64,000 nt of DNA from Aureimonas altamirensis. GTDB lineage: Bacteria; Pseudomonadota; Alphaproteobacteria; Rhizobiales; Rhizobiaceae. The notes beneath the pieces were generated by a model. That model had not been told where the DNA came from. It did no database searches and saw only the letters and a program-made list of their open reading frames with translations. Both the position numbers and the translations under genes were made by a program. Positions 44,536 to 52,064 of this stretch are shown one piece after another. The DNA is taken from NCBI RefSeq assembly GCF_001463885.1, contig NZ_BBWQ01000022.1:145437-209436 (forward strand). Reading direction: 5' to 3'. Within the stretch, counting starts at the first letter, position 1. Each line of letters begins with the position of its first letter.

Positions 44536-45317
44536 GGGTGGGGGTTTCCTTGAGCGGGTTGCGTTGAATGGGCGAACGGAACGGCATCGGACGTCGCCAC
44601 GAAGCCGTGCAGCGTATGGACGAGCCAGATCACGGCGGCTTCGATCTCGGGCGGTGAGACGGTGGCGCAGAGATCCTCGATCAGGATGCAATCGAAGCCC
44701 CTGGCCGCCGCGTCGGTGAGGGTTTCGAAGACGCAGCGGTCGGTGTTGATGCCGCAGAACAGCAGCGTATCGACGCGGAGGTTGCGCAGCAGGCTGTCCA
44801 GCTCGGTATCGGGAAAACCCGAGAACCGCTGCTTCCAGACCTCGAAATCGGATGGTGCACGCGTCAAACCCTCGGCCAGTGCAGCGCCCCACGATCCGGC
44901 TTGCAGCACACCCTGGTCCGATCCGGCGGGCGTTTCGCCATAGCCGGTGGCCGCAGGCTGGGGCTTGCCCCGAAACAGCGTGGAGGCGGGCAGGTGCCCG
45001 GCATGTGGCGGCAGGCCCCAGTTGAGCCAGATGATTGGCAAACCTTCGGCGCGGCATGCCGCCGCAAAGCCGTCGATAGCGGCGGTCGGCGCCCTGCCCT
45101 TCCGCCCTGCCCGGCCGAACCAGCCGCGATCGTGCAGAAAGTCGTTCTGCAGGTCGACCGCAATGAGGGCCGTGCGCGACAGGTCGATCTCCACCGTCCG
45201 GGGCCGCGCCTGGATCGGCACGGGACGCGGCGTCGAAGCGCTTCGCACCGTGGAGATACGGTCGCCCGTGACGGTCCATCCCTGCCCGGGCGTCTGCCCG
45301 AGACGGTGGGATGCCAT
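44532..45317 (-). CDS. Isochorismatase-like cysteine hydrolase (biuret/ureide amidohydrolase candidate)
   Basis: A 261-residue protein from ATG 45317; an ATG at 45362 would add 15 residues, and neither has a strong ribosome-binding site. The catalytic triad of cysteine hydrolases is visible: Asp in IAVDLQNDF, Lys in EVWKQRFSGF and Cys in GINTDRCVFETLTDAA. The first 45 or so residues are extra compared with nicotinamidase. Biuret hydrolase and the pyrimidine-pathway RutB belong to this family. As first gene of an operon with an AtzD-like enzyme, it is a good candidate for hydrolysing the ring-opened ureide. It diverges from a LysR gene. Confidence 0.83.
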   Translation of the reverse strand: MASHRLGQTPGQGWTVTGDRISTVRSASTPRPVPIQARPRTVEIDLSRTALIAVDLQNDFLHDRGWFGRAGRKGRAPTAAIDGFAAACRAEGLPIIWLNWGLPPHAGHLPASTLFRGKPQPAATGYGETPAGSDQGVLQAGSWGAALAEGLTRAPSDFEVWKQRFSGFPDTELDSLLRNLRVDTLLFCGINTDRCVFETLTDAAARGFDCILIEDLCATVSPPEIEAAVIWLVHTLHGFVATSDAVPFAHSTQPAQGNPHP

Positions 45318-45425
45318 GTCATCCGGTTTTGCGGTGGGGTGGGACAAGGGTGGCTGCTCCATCGATCCATTCGACGGTAGCCCTTGCCGGGCGCATACGT
45401 GAAATGCTGAATGATGCCGCCTGCG

Positions 45426-45439
45426 ATACGAAAAAGTAT
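45426..45439. promoter_or_regulatory. Candidate LysR operator in the divergent intergenic region
   Basis: ATAC and GTAT flank GAAAAA, a short dyad 20 bp upstream of the LysR gene and in front of the divergent hydrolase operon. LysR proteins usually bind T-N11-A dyads in this arrangement; here the spacing is T-N10-A-like, so the assignment is tentative. Confidence 0.35.
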
Positions 45440-45459
45440 ACACCTTAGGAACTCTTCCA

Positions 45460-46398
45460 ATGCGGCACATGCGGATATGGACTTACGTGGACCTCGCGGC
45501 GCGTCATGGATCGCTGCGGCGCGCGGCGGAGGAGTTGAACATCACGCCATCGGCACTGCAGCGACGGATCCAGGACGTGGAAGAGGATCTCGGCGCGGCG
45601 ATCTTCGAACGGTCGGCACAGGGGGTGCGCCTGACGGCCGCCGGCGAAACCTTCATCCGGTGGGTCCGCCAGCAGAGCGTGGAACTGGACAGGACGCGCT
45701 CGCAGATCGAAAGCCTGGGCGGGCTGCGGCGCGGCCACATCCGCATCGCGTGCAGCCAGGCGCTGGTGAACTATTTCCTGCCGCAAGAGATCGCCGCTTT
45801 CCGCACGTCATATCCGCATGTGAGTTTCGCGATTTCGGTGGTGGATCATGATGCGGCCCTGAAGCGGCTGGTGGACTACGAAGCCGAGATCGCCCTGATC
45901 TTCCGGCCGCGCCGGAGCGCCGAGCTGCAACCCATCGTGACCGTCGGCCAGCGATTGCACGCCATCATGGCGGCCGATCATCCCCTGGCCGGCCGCGCAA
46001 GCCTGCGGCTGCGCGATTGTGCCCCCTATCCTATCGCCATCGCGGACCGATCCTTCGGCTCCCGCCGCATCGTGGACGAGATCCTGTCGACGAGCTCCTT
46101 CTCGCTGTCGATCGAGTTCGAATCCGATTCCTTCGAGATGCTGCGCAATCTCGCACGGTCCGGGCAGGTGGTGACGTTTCAGATCGAGATCGGGTCGGAG
46201 GTTTCGTGGCTGGAGCCGGGGCTGATTTCCATTCCCGTGGCGGATGCGGACCCGACCCACGGTCCGCTGGTTCTGGGTCAGCTACGCGGGCGGACATTGC
46301 CGGTGGCGGCAGCGAAGTTCATCGAGCAGGTGGCGCGCCGGCTGGATGCCTCACGCCAGCTCCCGCAGGAGGAGATGCTTGCCGGACGGGCAGACTAG
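45460..46398 (+). CDS. LysR-family transcriptional regulator of the ring-hydrolase operon
   Basis: A 312-residue LysR protein. The N-terminal winged helix covers residues about 1-60 (WTYVDLAARHGSLRRAAEELNITPSALQRRI), and the effector domain begins near residue 90 (RRGHIRIACSQALVNYFLP). It diverges from the isochorismatase-like gene with a short dyad between them, the standard LysR layout, so it most likely activates the 44535-37988 operon in response to the imported compound or its product. AGGA lies 9 bp before the ATG. Confidence 0.9.
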   Translation: MRHMRIWTYVDLAARHGSLRRAAEELNITPSALQRRIQDVEEDLGAAIFERSAQGVRLTAAGETFIRWVRQQSVELDRTRSQIESLGGLRRGHIRIACSQALVNYFLPQEIAAFRTSYPHVSFAISVVDHDAALKRLVDYEAEIALIFRPRRSAELQPIVTVGQRLHAIMAADHPLAGRASLRLRDCAPYPIAIADRSFGSRRIVDEILSTSSFSLSIEFESDSFEMLRNLARSGQVVTFQIEIGSEVSWLEPGLISIPVADADPTHGPLVLGQLRGRTLPVAAAKFIEQVARRLDASRQLPQEEMLAGRAD

Positions 46399-46462
46399 TC
46401 GAAGAGGCCCAGCCTTGCGTTCTCGGGCCTGCACCGGTCGCGGCACGTCGGCGTCAGGCCAG

Positions 46463-46493
46463 CGGAACGAAGGCATAGGCGCCTTCGTTTCCG
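46463..46493 (+). terminator. Stem-loop downstream of the LysR gene
   Basis: CGGAA-CGAAGGC pairs with GCCTTCG-T-TTCCG, a 12-bp stem with a single bulged T and the six-base loop ATAGGC. It lies 64 bp after the LysR stop and 32 bp before the next gene. No long T-run follows (GTTGCAATT), so termination efficiency is uncertain. Confidence 0.5.
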
Positions 46494-46524
46494 TTGCAAT
46501 TGCCTTGCCGACTGGAGACATCGG

Positions 46525-46884
46525 ATGAACCGCTTATCGGCGTTACTTGCAATGTCCATCCTGACGGTCACCGGCGGCTGGGCTCAGGCGCAGGATGCCA
46601 CACAGCGTACGGGATGCGTGGACCTGTCGGAACCCGGGTCTGAAACCGCGCCCGCGCGCGGTTCGGATACTGACACTGCCCCCGGCCGCGTCGGCCCGAC
46701 CGGCGAAGATGAAGGCGGGCGCGTGCAGGCGGAGCGGACCGCGGCGCCGACCCCACCTCCGCCCATCGCAGGTGACCCGGATGCGAACCGGAGCACCCAC
46801 GACAGTCATGCGCCCGCAATGCGGACACCGGCGAAGCGACCCGCCGAAGACAGGCAACAGCACGCCACTTCTGCACCTTGTTGA
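46525..46884 (+). CDS. Small secreted proline/acid-rich protein of unknown function
   Basis: A 119-residue protein. GGAGA (46514-46518) lies 6 bp before the ATG and a convincing signal peptide is present (MNRLSALLAMSILTVTGGWAQA, cleavage after AQA). The mature 95 residues are low in hydrophobics and rich in Pro, Thr, Asp and Arg (SDTDTAPG, TPPPP), with cysteines near both ends (C31 and the last residue, C119), so the chain should be largely disordered in the periplasm. I do not recognise the family. The signal peptide and ribosome site make a real gene likely, although the composition leaves some doubt. Confidence 0.5.
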   Translation: MNRLSALLAMSILTVTGGWAQAQDATQRTGCVDLSEPGSETAPARGSDTDTAPGRVGPTGEDEGGRVQAERTAAPTPPPPIAGDPDANRSTHDSHAPAMRTPAKRPAEDRQQHATSAPC

Positions 46885-46887
46885 GCA

Positions 46888-46910
46888 GGTAACTACACCT
46901 AAAGGTTATC
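46888..46910. promoter_or_regulatory. Candidate MarR operator
   Basis: GGTAAC (46888-46893) and GTTATC (46905-46910) form an imperfect inverted repeat, one mismatch in six, around an AT-rich centre, about 70 bp upstream of the MarR gene. MarR proteins typically bind such dyads in their own promoters. Confidence 0.4.
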
Positions 46911-46981
46911 TTGGGTCCGGCCCGTATACGCAGGCATCCTCGGGGTGGCCGCTACAGGCCGAAAATGGAGGCCAGACGCCC

Positions 46982-47425
46982 TTGGTCGCAGACGATACGC
47001 GCTCCGACACAGCAATACAGGATGGTGTCAGCCGTCAGCTCCTGCGGGCTGCCGATCGCATGGTGCGCGTACTGACGCGGCGCTTCGATCGATTTGGCGT
47101 GAGTTCCGGCGAATGGCTCGTCCTCAGCGAGCTGTCGGGCACCGAACGCATGATGCCGAGCACGCTGGCCGAACGGTTGGCGATGAGCCGTGGCGGCGTT
47201 TCGCGCCTGATCGACCGGATGGTGGAGCGCGGGCTTGTCGAGCGCACCGGCGACCAGCTCGACCGCCGCGCACATTGGCTGTCGCTCAGCGAAGCGGGCA
47301 AGGCGCTGCTGCCCCAGGTCAGGTCGGCCGTCGCCGAAAGCGAGGAGAGCTTTCTGGCTCCCCTGCATCCGAGCGAGGAGAAGGCGCTTCGGCAGTTGCT
47401 GGCCAAGGTGTGCCGGCAGGATTAG
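46982..47425 (+). CDS. MarR-family transcriptional regulator
   Basis: A 147-residue protein from TTG 46982, which follows GGAGG (46967-46971) by 10 bp. A GTG at 47024 or an ATG at 47060 would cut into the first dimerisation helix, so they are less likely. The winged helix is clear: SSGEWLVLSELSG, STLAERLAMSRGGVSRLIDRMVERGLVER and the wing DQLDRRAHWLSLSEAG. It converges on the indolepyruvate oxidoreductase gene (27-bp gap). Its targets are unknown; a dyad in its own promoter suggests autoregulation. Confidence 0.82.
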   Translation: MVADDTRSDTAIQDGVSRQLLRAADRMVRVLTRRFDRFGVSSGEWLVLSELSGTERMMPSTLAERLAMSRGGVSRLIDRMVERGLVERTGDQLDRRAHWLSLSEAGKALLPQVRSAVAESEESFLAPLHPSEEKALRQLLAKVCRQD

Positions 47426-47452
47426 GGCGCGGAAGGCGGCTTTCCGCCTCCA

Positions 47453-50400
47453 TTACTCGGCCGGCTCCGTCAGGCGTTGCGTGTCCGTTTGGCGCACTTC
47501 CAGCAGCGTCTGCGTCAGGTTGGCGCGCCGCGCGGCGGCGGCCTCGGCACTGGCGGCCTTGACCGGGCCGAAGCCGCGGACGCTGTCCGGCAGGCTCAAG
47601 AGCTCGACCGCGATGCCCAGATTGCCGGCTTCCAGACGCTGAAACACCGTTTCGCAATCGGCTTCGTAAGCGGCGATCGCCGCCCGCTCCGCCCGGCGCT
47701 CCGCTCCATAGCCGAATGGGTCCAGGGCGCTGCCCCGCAGGCGCTTGCCCTTGGCCAGCAACCGCATAACCGGCAGGATCCAGGGTCCGAAGCTGCGCTT
47801 GCGCGGACGGCCATTGGCATCGGTGCCGGACAGGAAGGGCGGCGCCATGTGGAAGGTCATCCGCTTCACGCCGGTAAAATCGCGTTTCAGGCTGTCTGCG
47901 AAGCGCCCGTCGGTGAACAGCCGGGCAACCTCGTATTCGTCCTTGTAGGCAAGCACCTTCGCGTAATTATGCGCAACGGCGCGCACCAGCTTGCCATGCG
48001 CGCCCACCGACGCATCCACCGCTTGCGCACGTTCGACCAAGTTGCGGTAACGTCCGGCAAGCGCTGCATCCTGGTAGGCGGCCAGCATTGCGGCGCGATG
48101 CTCTATCAGCCGCTCGGTGGACATGTCGGCAAGGGTTTCGGCGGGCGACTGGCCATCGCCGGTCAATGCCGCGATGCGCTGCGGCGCCGCGGCCGCGAGA
48201 CGGCCCCATCCGAACGCGTCGAGATTGGCCTTCACGGCAACGCCATTGATGCGGATCGCTTCCAGGATCGCGTCGCCGGACAGTGGCACCAGGCCCTTCT
48301 GCCAGGCATATCCGAGCATCATGATATTGGTGGCGATGGCATCGCCGGCCACGTTTTCCGCCATCTCGGTGAAATTCTCGAAATAGCTGTCCGGCAAGAC
48401 CGATTTGCGGATGGTGCCGGAAACCAGCGTGCGCCGGAAGTCGAAGTCGGGGTCGCGGACGAACTGCGCGACGGGCGTCAGATGCGTGTTGACGACGGCG
48501 CGCGTTCGCTCTCCGGATAGAAGGTTCACGCTTTCCTTGGAGGCCGCGACCACATCGTCGGCAGCTATCAGAAGATCGGTGCTGCCGCTGACGATGCGCG
48601 GGCATGTCACGTCTTCCGCCCGGCGCCCCAGGCGCACATGGCTGAGCACGGCGCCGCCCTTTTGCGCCAGGCCGGCCATGTCCAGCAGCATCGGCGCCTT
48701 TCCGTCCAGATGCGCGGCCATGCCCAGGATCGCACCGATGGTCAGCACGCCGGTGCCGCCGACGCCGGTGATGGCGATGTTCCAGACGTCGTCCAGATTG
48801 GGCACGGAGGGCTCCGGAACGGATGACAGGTCCGGTCCGCCGAGGGCGGCGCGGCGGCGCGGCTCGGCCCCCTCCAGCGTCACGAATGACGGGCAGAAGC
48901 CCTTGAGGCAGGAGAAGTCCTTGTTGCATGCGCTTTGGTTGATACGCCGCTTGCGGCCGAGTTCGGTTTCCAGCGGCTCGACGGAGATGCAGTTCGACTG
49001 CACGGAGCAATCGCCGCAGCCTTCGCAGACGGCGGGGTTGATGGCGACGCGCCTGTTGGGTTCCGGCATCAGCCCGCGCTTGCGCCGGCGGCGCTTTTCT
49101 GCCGCGCAGGTCTGGTCGTAGACGATGGCCGACACGCCCGGTGCTTCGCGGATTTCCCGCATGATGGCTTCCACCGCGTCGCGCGGGCGGATCATCGCGC
49201 CATGCGGCAACTGCGCCGGCGCGTAACGATCCGGCGTCTCGGAAACGAGATAGATCGGCGACACGCCCTCCTGCTCGAGCTGGTGGGTTATCTGGACCGG
49301 GTCGAGATGGCCGTCCACCTTCTGGCCGCCGGTCATGGCGACGGCGTCGTTGAAGAGGATCTTGTAGGTTGCGTTGACCCCGGCCGCCACGGACTGCCGG
49401 ATCGCCAGGATGCCGGAATGGAAGTAGGTTCCGTCGCCGAGGTTGACGAAAACATGCTTCTCGTCGGTGAAGGGCGCGATGCCCGCCCACGCCACGCCTT
49501 CGCCGCCCATCTGCGAGAATGTCTCGCTGGAACGGCCCATCCACGTCACCATGAAATGGCAGCCGATGCCCGCCATCCCGCGCGAACCTTCGGGAACCTT
49601 CGTCGAGGAGTTGTGCGGGCAGCCCGAGCAGTAGAAGGGAATGCGCGCGACAGGCGCCACGGCCTGTTTTCCGGCATCCCGCCGCCGGCGGAAATGAGCG
49701 ACGCGCGCCTCGATATAGGCGCGGTGATCGGGGTCGACATGCCCCATCGCCAGGATATGCTCGCCGATGGTGATGGCCGCCGTGGCAACGCTCAGCTCTT
49801 CCGCCAGCGACAGGACCGGCCTGTCCTTGTGGTCGAACTTGCCGATGATGCGGGGGCGCACGTCGGGCCGCCAGTTGAACAATTGCTGCTTGATCTGGTT
49901 TTCGATGATCTCGCGCCGTTCCTCGACGACCAGGATTTCCTCCAGCCCCACCGAAAACTCGCGCACGCCCTCGGGCTCCAGCGGCCACGGCATGCCCACC
50001 TTGTACAGGCGCAGGCGCGCGCGATGGGCGGTCTCCTCGTCGATCCCCAATTCCTTGAGAGCCTGCCGGACGTCTTCGTAGGCCTTGCCCGAGGCGATGA
50101 TGCCCAATCGCGCGTCGGTGGAATCCAGCGTGACGCGGTCCAGGCGATTGGCCCGTGCGAAGGCGATGGCGGCATAGGCCTTGTATGTCTGGAGCCGGTT
50201 GTCCTGTGCCCATCGATCATCGGGGACACGCAGGTTCAATCCATCGGCGGGCAACTGGAAATCGCCTGGCTCGACGAAGATGCGCCCCTCGCCCGACAGG
50301 TCCACCGAAGCGGTCGTCTCGACCGTGTCGGCGATCACTTTCATGCCGACCCAGCAGCCGGAATAGCGCGACATGGCAATTCCGGCGAGGCCGAATTCCA

Positions 50401-50932
50401 CGAATTCGTGGATCGAGGACGGATAGAGCATCGGCATGACCGCCGCCATGAAGGCATGGTCGGACTGGTGCGGAACGGTGGAGGATTTGGCGCCGTGGTC
50501 GTCACCGGCAATGGCCAGAACACCGCCATGTCGCGACGAACCGGCGGCGTTGGCGTGCTTGAACACATCGCCCGAACGGTCGACGCCCGGCCCCTTGCCG
50601 TACCAGATGCCTACGACGCCATCCTTGCGGAAGCCGGGCGACACAGACGCCTGCTGCGATCCCCATACGGCCGTGGCCGCAAGATCTTCGTTCACGCCGG
50701 GCCTGAAGACGATCCCTTCGGCCTCCAGCTCGCGACGCGCCTTCATGAGGTGCTGGTCGTAGCCGCCGAGCGGCGAGCCGCGGTAGCCGGATATGAAGGC
50801 GCCCGTGTTCAGGCCCGCTTCGCGGTCGCGCCGCATCTGGACCATCGGCAGACGCACGAGCGCCTGCGTGCCGCTCATGAAGACGCGTCCCTCGTGCGCG
50901 GAATATTTGCGGTCGAGTTCGTCGCTGGCCAT
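47453..50932 (-). CDS. Indolepyruvate ferredoxin oxidoreductase, fused single-chain form
   Basis: A 1159-residue protein that joins the parts of archaeal IorA and IorB in one chain, as is common in Proteobacteria. The N-terminal region is the pyruvate-oxidoreductase-like domain (FISGYRGSPLGGYDQ), the middle holds the ThDP-binding motif (VFVNLGDGTYFHSGI with FNDAVAMTGGQ), followed by Cys-rich iron-sulfur segments (CEGCGDCSVQSNC, CNKDFSCLKGFCPSF), and the C-terminal part is the gamma domain (TGVGGTGVLTIGAILG). It oxidatively decarboxylates aryl-pyruvates from aromatic amino acids to aryl-acetyl-CoA. GGGAGG lies 6 bp before the ATG. An Lrp gene is just upstream. Confidence 0.92.
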   Translation of the reverse strand: MASDELDRKYSAHEGRVFMSGTQALVRLPMVQMRRDREAGLNTGAFISGYRGSPLGGYDQHLMKARRELEAEGIVFRPGVNEDLAATAVWGSQQASVSPGFRKDGVVGIWYGKGPGVDRSGDVFKHANAAGSSRHGGVLAIAGDDHGAKSSTVPHQSDHAFMAAVMPMLYPSSIHEFVEFGLAGIAMSRYSGCWVGMKVIADTVETTASVDLSGEGRIFVEPGDFQLPADGLNLRVPDDRWAQDNRLQTYKAYAAIAFARANRLDRVTLDSTDARLGIIASGKAYEDVRQALKELGIDEETAHRARLRLYKVGMPWPLEPEGVREFSVGLEEILVVEERREIIENQIKQQLFNWRPDVRPRIIGKFDHKDRPVLSLAEELSVATAAITIGEHILAMGHVDPDHRAYIEARVAHFRRRRDAGKQAVAPVARIPFYCSGCPHNSSTKVPEGSRGMAGIGCHFMVTWMGRSSETFSQMGGEGVAWAGIAPFTDEKHVFVNLGDGTYFHSGILAIRQSVAAGVNATYKILFNDAVAMTGGQKVDGHLDPVQITHQLEQEGVSPIYLVSETPDRYAPAQLPHGAMIRPRDAVEAIMREIREAPGVSAIVYDQTCAAEKRRRRKRGLMPEPNRRVAINPAVCEGCGDCSVQSNCISVEPLETELGRKRRINQSACNKDFSCLKGFCPSFVTLEGAEPRRRAALGGPDLSSVPEPSVPNLDDVWNIAITGVGGTGVLTIGAILGMAAHLDGKAPMLLDMAGLAQKGGAVLSHVRLGRRAEDVTCPRIVSGSTDLLIAADDVVAASKESVNLLSGERTRAVVNTHLTPVAQFVRDPDFDFRRTLVSGTIRKSVLPDSYFENFTEMAENVAGDAIATNIMMLGYAWQKGLVPLSGDAILEAIRINGVAVKANLDAFGWGRLAAAAPQRIAALTGDGQSPAETLADMSTERLIEHRAAMLAAYQDAALAGRYRNLVERAQAVDASVGAHGKLVRAVAHNYAKVLAYKDEYEVARLFTDGRFADSLKRDFTGVKRMTFHMAPPFLSGTDANGRPRKRSFGPWILPVMRLLAKGKRLRGSALDPFGYGAERRAERAAIAAYEADCETVFQRLEAGNLGIAVELLSLPDSVRGFGPVKAASAEAAAARRANLTQTLLEVRQTDTQRLTEPAE

Positions 50933-50947
50933 CCGGTACCTCCCACG

Positions 50948-50989
50948 ATGCCTTTTGCGGCGGAGTTATTCTCCGCTCTTTGAAGGCAT
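50948..50989 (-). promoter_or_regulatory. Nested inverted repeats in the leader of the indolepyruvate oxidoreductase gene
   Basis: On the minus strand an outer arm ATGCCTT pairs perfectly with AAGGCAT (7 bp), and inside it GCGGAG pairs perfectly with CTCCGC around AATAA. The element ends 3 bp before the GGGAGG ribosome-binding site. It may be an operator for the adjacent Lrp protein or an RNA element acting on translation; the sequence alone does not decide. Confidence 0.5.
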
Positions 50990-51086
50990 TCTAACCCTAT
51001 GGAAGATGAGAACCTTTGCTGATTTTTGTAGGCGGATGGCCGTATGAAGGATGCGCGCCGCCCTTTCAGACAGATTTTGAGGATGC

Positions 51087-51102
51087 GCCCCCTCAAAGGG
51101 GC
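51087..51102 (-). terminator. Stem-loop spanning the stop codon of the Lrp gene
   Basis: GCCCC and GGGGC pair around a six-base loop that contains the Lrp stop codon. Position suggests a termination or mRNA-end structure, but no T-run follows. Confidence 0.35.
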
Positions 51103-51548
51103 AAAGGCGATCCGCTCTTCGACTTGCGCAGCACGACGGTGGAATTGAGTTCCGCCACATGGGGCAGGCGAGACAGCTTCGTCTTGACCAGCGTCTCGAA
51201 ACTTTCCGTATCGCGGGTCAGGATCGTCAGCACGAAGTCGTAGCGGCCGGTGACGAGGTAGCATTCCATGATTTCGGGCATGGCATTGGCGGCCTGCTCG
51301 AAAGCCTCCAGGCTGTCTTCGTCCTGGCGCCCCAGCTTGACCATGGTCAGTACCGTGACGAGAAGGCCTACGGCACGCTCGTTGATGCGATATCGGCGGT
51401 CGCCGATGACGCCCTCGGCCTGCATCCGGCGGATACGCCGCCAGCACGGCGTATGGCTGAGCCCGGCCGCACGCCCGATGCTTTCCACCGACCCTTCCGG
51501 ATCGCGTTGAAGAGCCCTCAGTATCCTCAAGTCAGTCGCGTCAAGCAT
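51093..51548 (-). CDS. Lrp/AsnC-family transcriptional regulator
   Basis: A 151-residue protein. The AsnC-type helix-turn-helix is at the N-terminus (LDATDLRILRALQRDPEG, SIGRAAGLSHTPCWRRIRRM), then the RAM effector-binding domain (ECYLVTGRYDFVLTILTRD). It lies upstream of and co-oriented with the indolepyruvate ferredoxin oxidoreductase, a frequent pairing in which the Lrp protein responds to an aromatic amino acid or keto acid. The nested dyad in the 160-bp gap (50933-51092) is a likely target. Confidence 0.9.
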   Translation of the reverse strand: MLDATDLRILRALQRDPEGSVESIGRAAGLSHTPCWRRIRRMQAEGVIGDRRYRINERAVGLLVTVLTMVKLGRQDEDSLEAFEQAANAMPEIMECYLVTGRYDFVLTILTRDTESFETLVKTKLSRLPHVAELNSTVVLRKSKSGSPLPL

Positions 51549-51795
51549 GCGCCGCTCCGGAGTGCGAAATGCCGTTTCTTTGCCTTAAGCGCGCGTCTGC
51601 GCAAGGGCCCTGCACGTGCGTCGACGAGCGGAAAAGCAAGCGGTCGAATCCTCGATAAGATAACCAACCGGTCTCCAAATCATAAATATTCAACCCTTAT
51701 TATATGCGTCGGATTGTCGCATTCACAAAAATGTCAATATTTTAAATACTATTTTACAAGAACCCTATCATATATACTATATCTATAGGTCACTC
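51549..51795 (+). other. AT-rich intergenic region upstream of a small gene
   Basis: After 100 bp of ordinary composition, the sequence from about 51670 to 51790 is strikingly A+T-rich (runs such as ATGTCAATATTTTAAATAC), in contrast to the rest of the window. Apart from the promoter at 51753-51780, I see no gene, tRNA or repeat in it. It separates the divergent Lrp gene from the orphan gene at 51796. Confidence 0.7.
51753..51780 (+). promoter_or_regulatory. Probable housekeeping promoter of the 51796 gene
   Basis: TTTACA (51753-51758) and TACTAT (51775-51780) are spaced by 16 bp; TATACT at 51773 is an alternative -10. With a start of transcription 6-8 bp downstream, only about 9 bases would lie before the ATG at 51796, so the transcript would be nearly leaderless. 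Confidence 0.45.
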
Positions 51796-52059
51796 ATGTG
51801 GCGAAATCTTTCTGGCACACCCGAAGCGCTGTACCAGTTTCAAGAATGGATCGTCGCCATCTACGATGACGCGGCGTCCTATGCGGTCGAACGCCTTCGA
51901 CTGCCGGTTGCCCAGGCCGTCAACCATGCGATCGTTCTGACGCTGGAGGAGCTGGAGCAGCGCAACGCCCCTGCCGAACTGGTCGCCGAGATCGAGTTGA
52001 GGCTGATACACGAGCGCCGCTCCCTGATGTTCAACCTGGCCCGGCAGCACCGAGGGTAA
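51796..52059 (+). CDS. Small hypothetical protein
   Basis: An 87-residue, mostly helical, soluble protein that I do not recognise (GTPEALYQFQEWIVAIYDDA, LTLEELEQRNAPAELVAEIELRL). It has no signal peptide or membrane segment and is rich in Glu and Arg. The only ribosome-binding hint is AGGTCA, and a strong AT-rich promoter lies so close that translation may be near-leaderless. Its stop is 5 bp from the stop of the convergent M20 peptidase gene, leaving no room for a terminator. Codon usage resembles the neighbours, which supports a real gene despite the AT-rich upstream region. Confidence 0.65.
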   Translation: MWRNLSGTPEALYQFQEWIVAIYDDAASYAVERLRLPVAQAVNHAIVLTLEELEQRNAPAELVAEIELRLIHERRSLMFNLARQHRG

Positions 52060-52064
52060 GCAGA

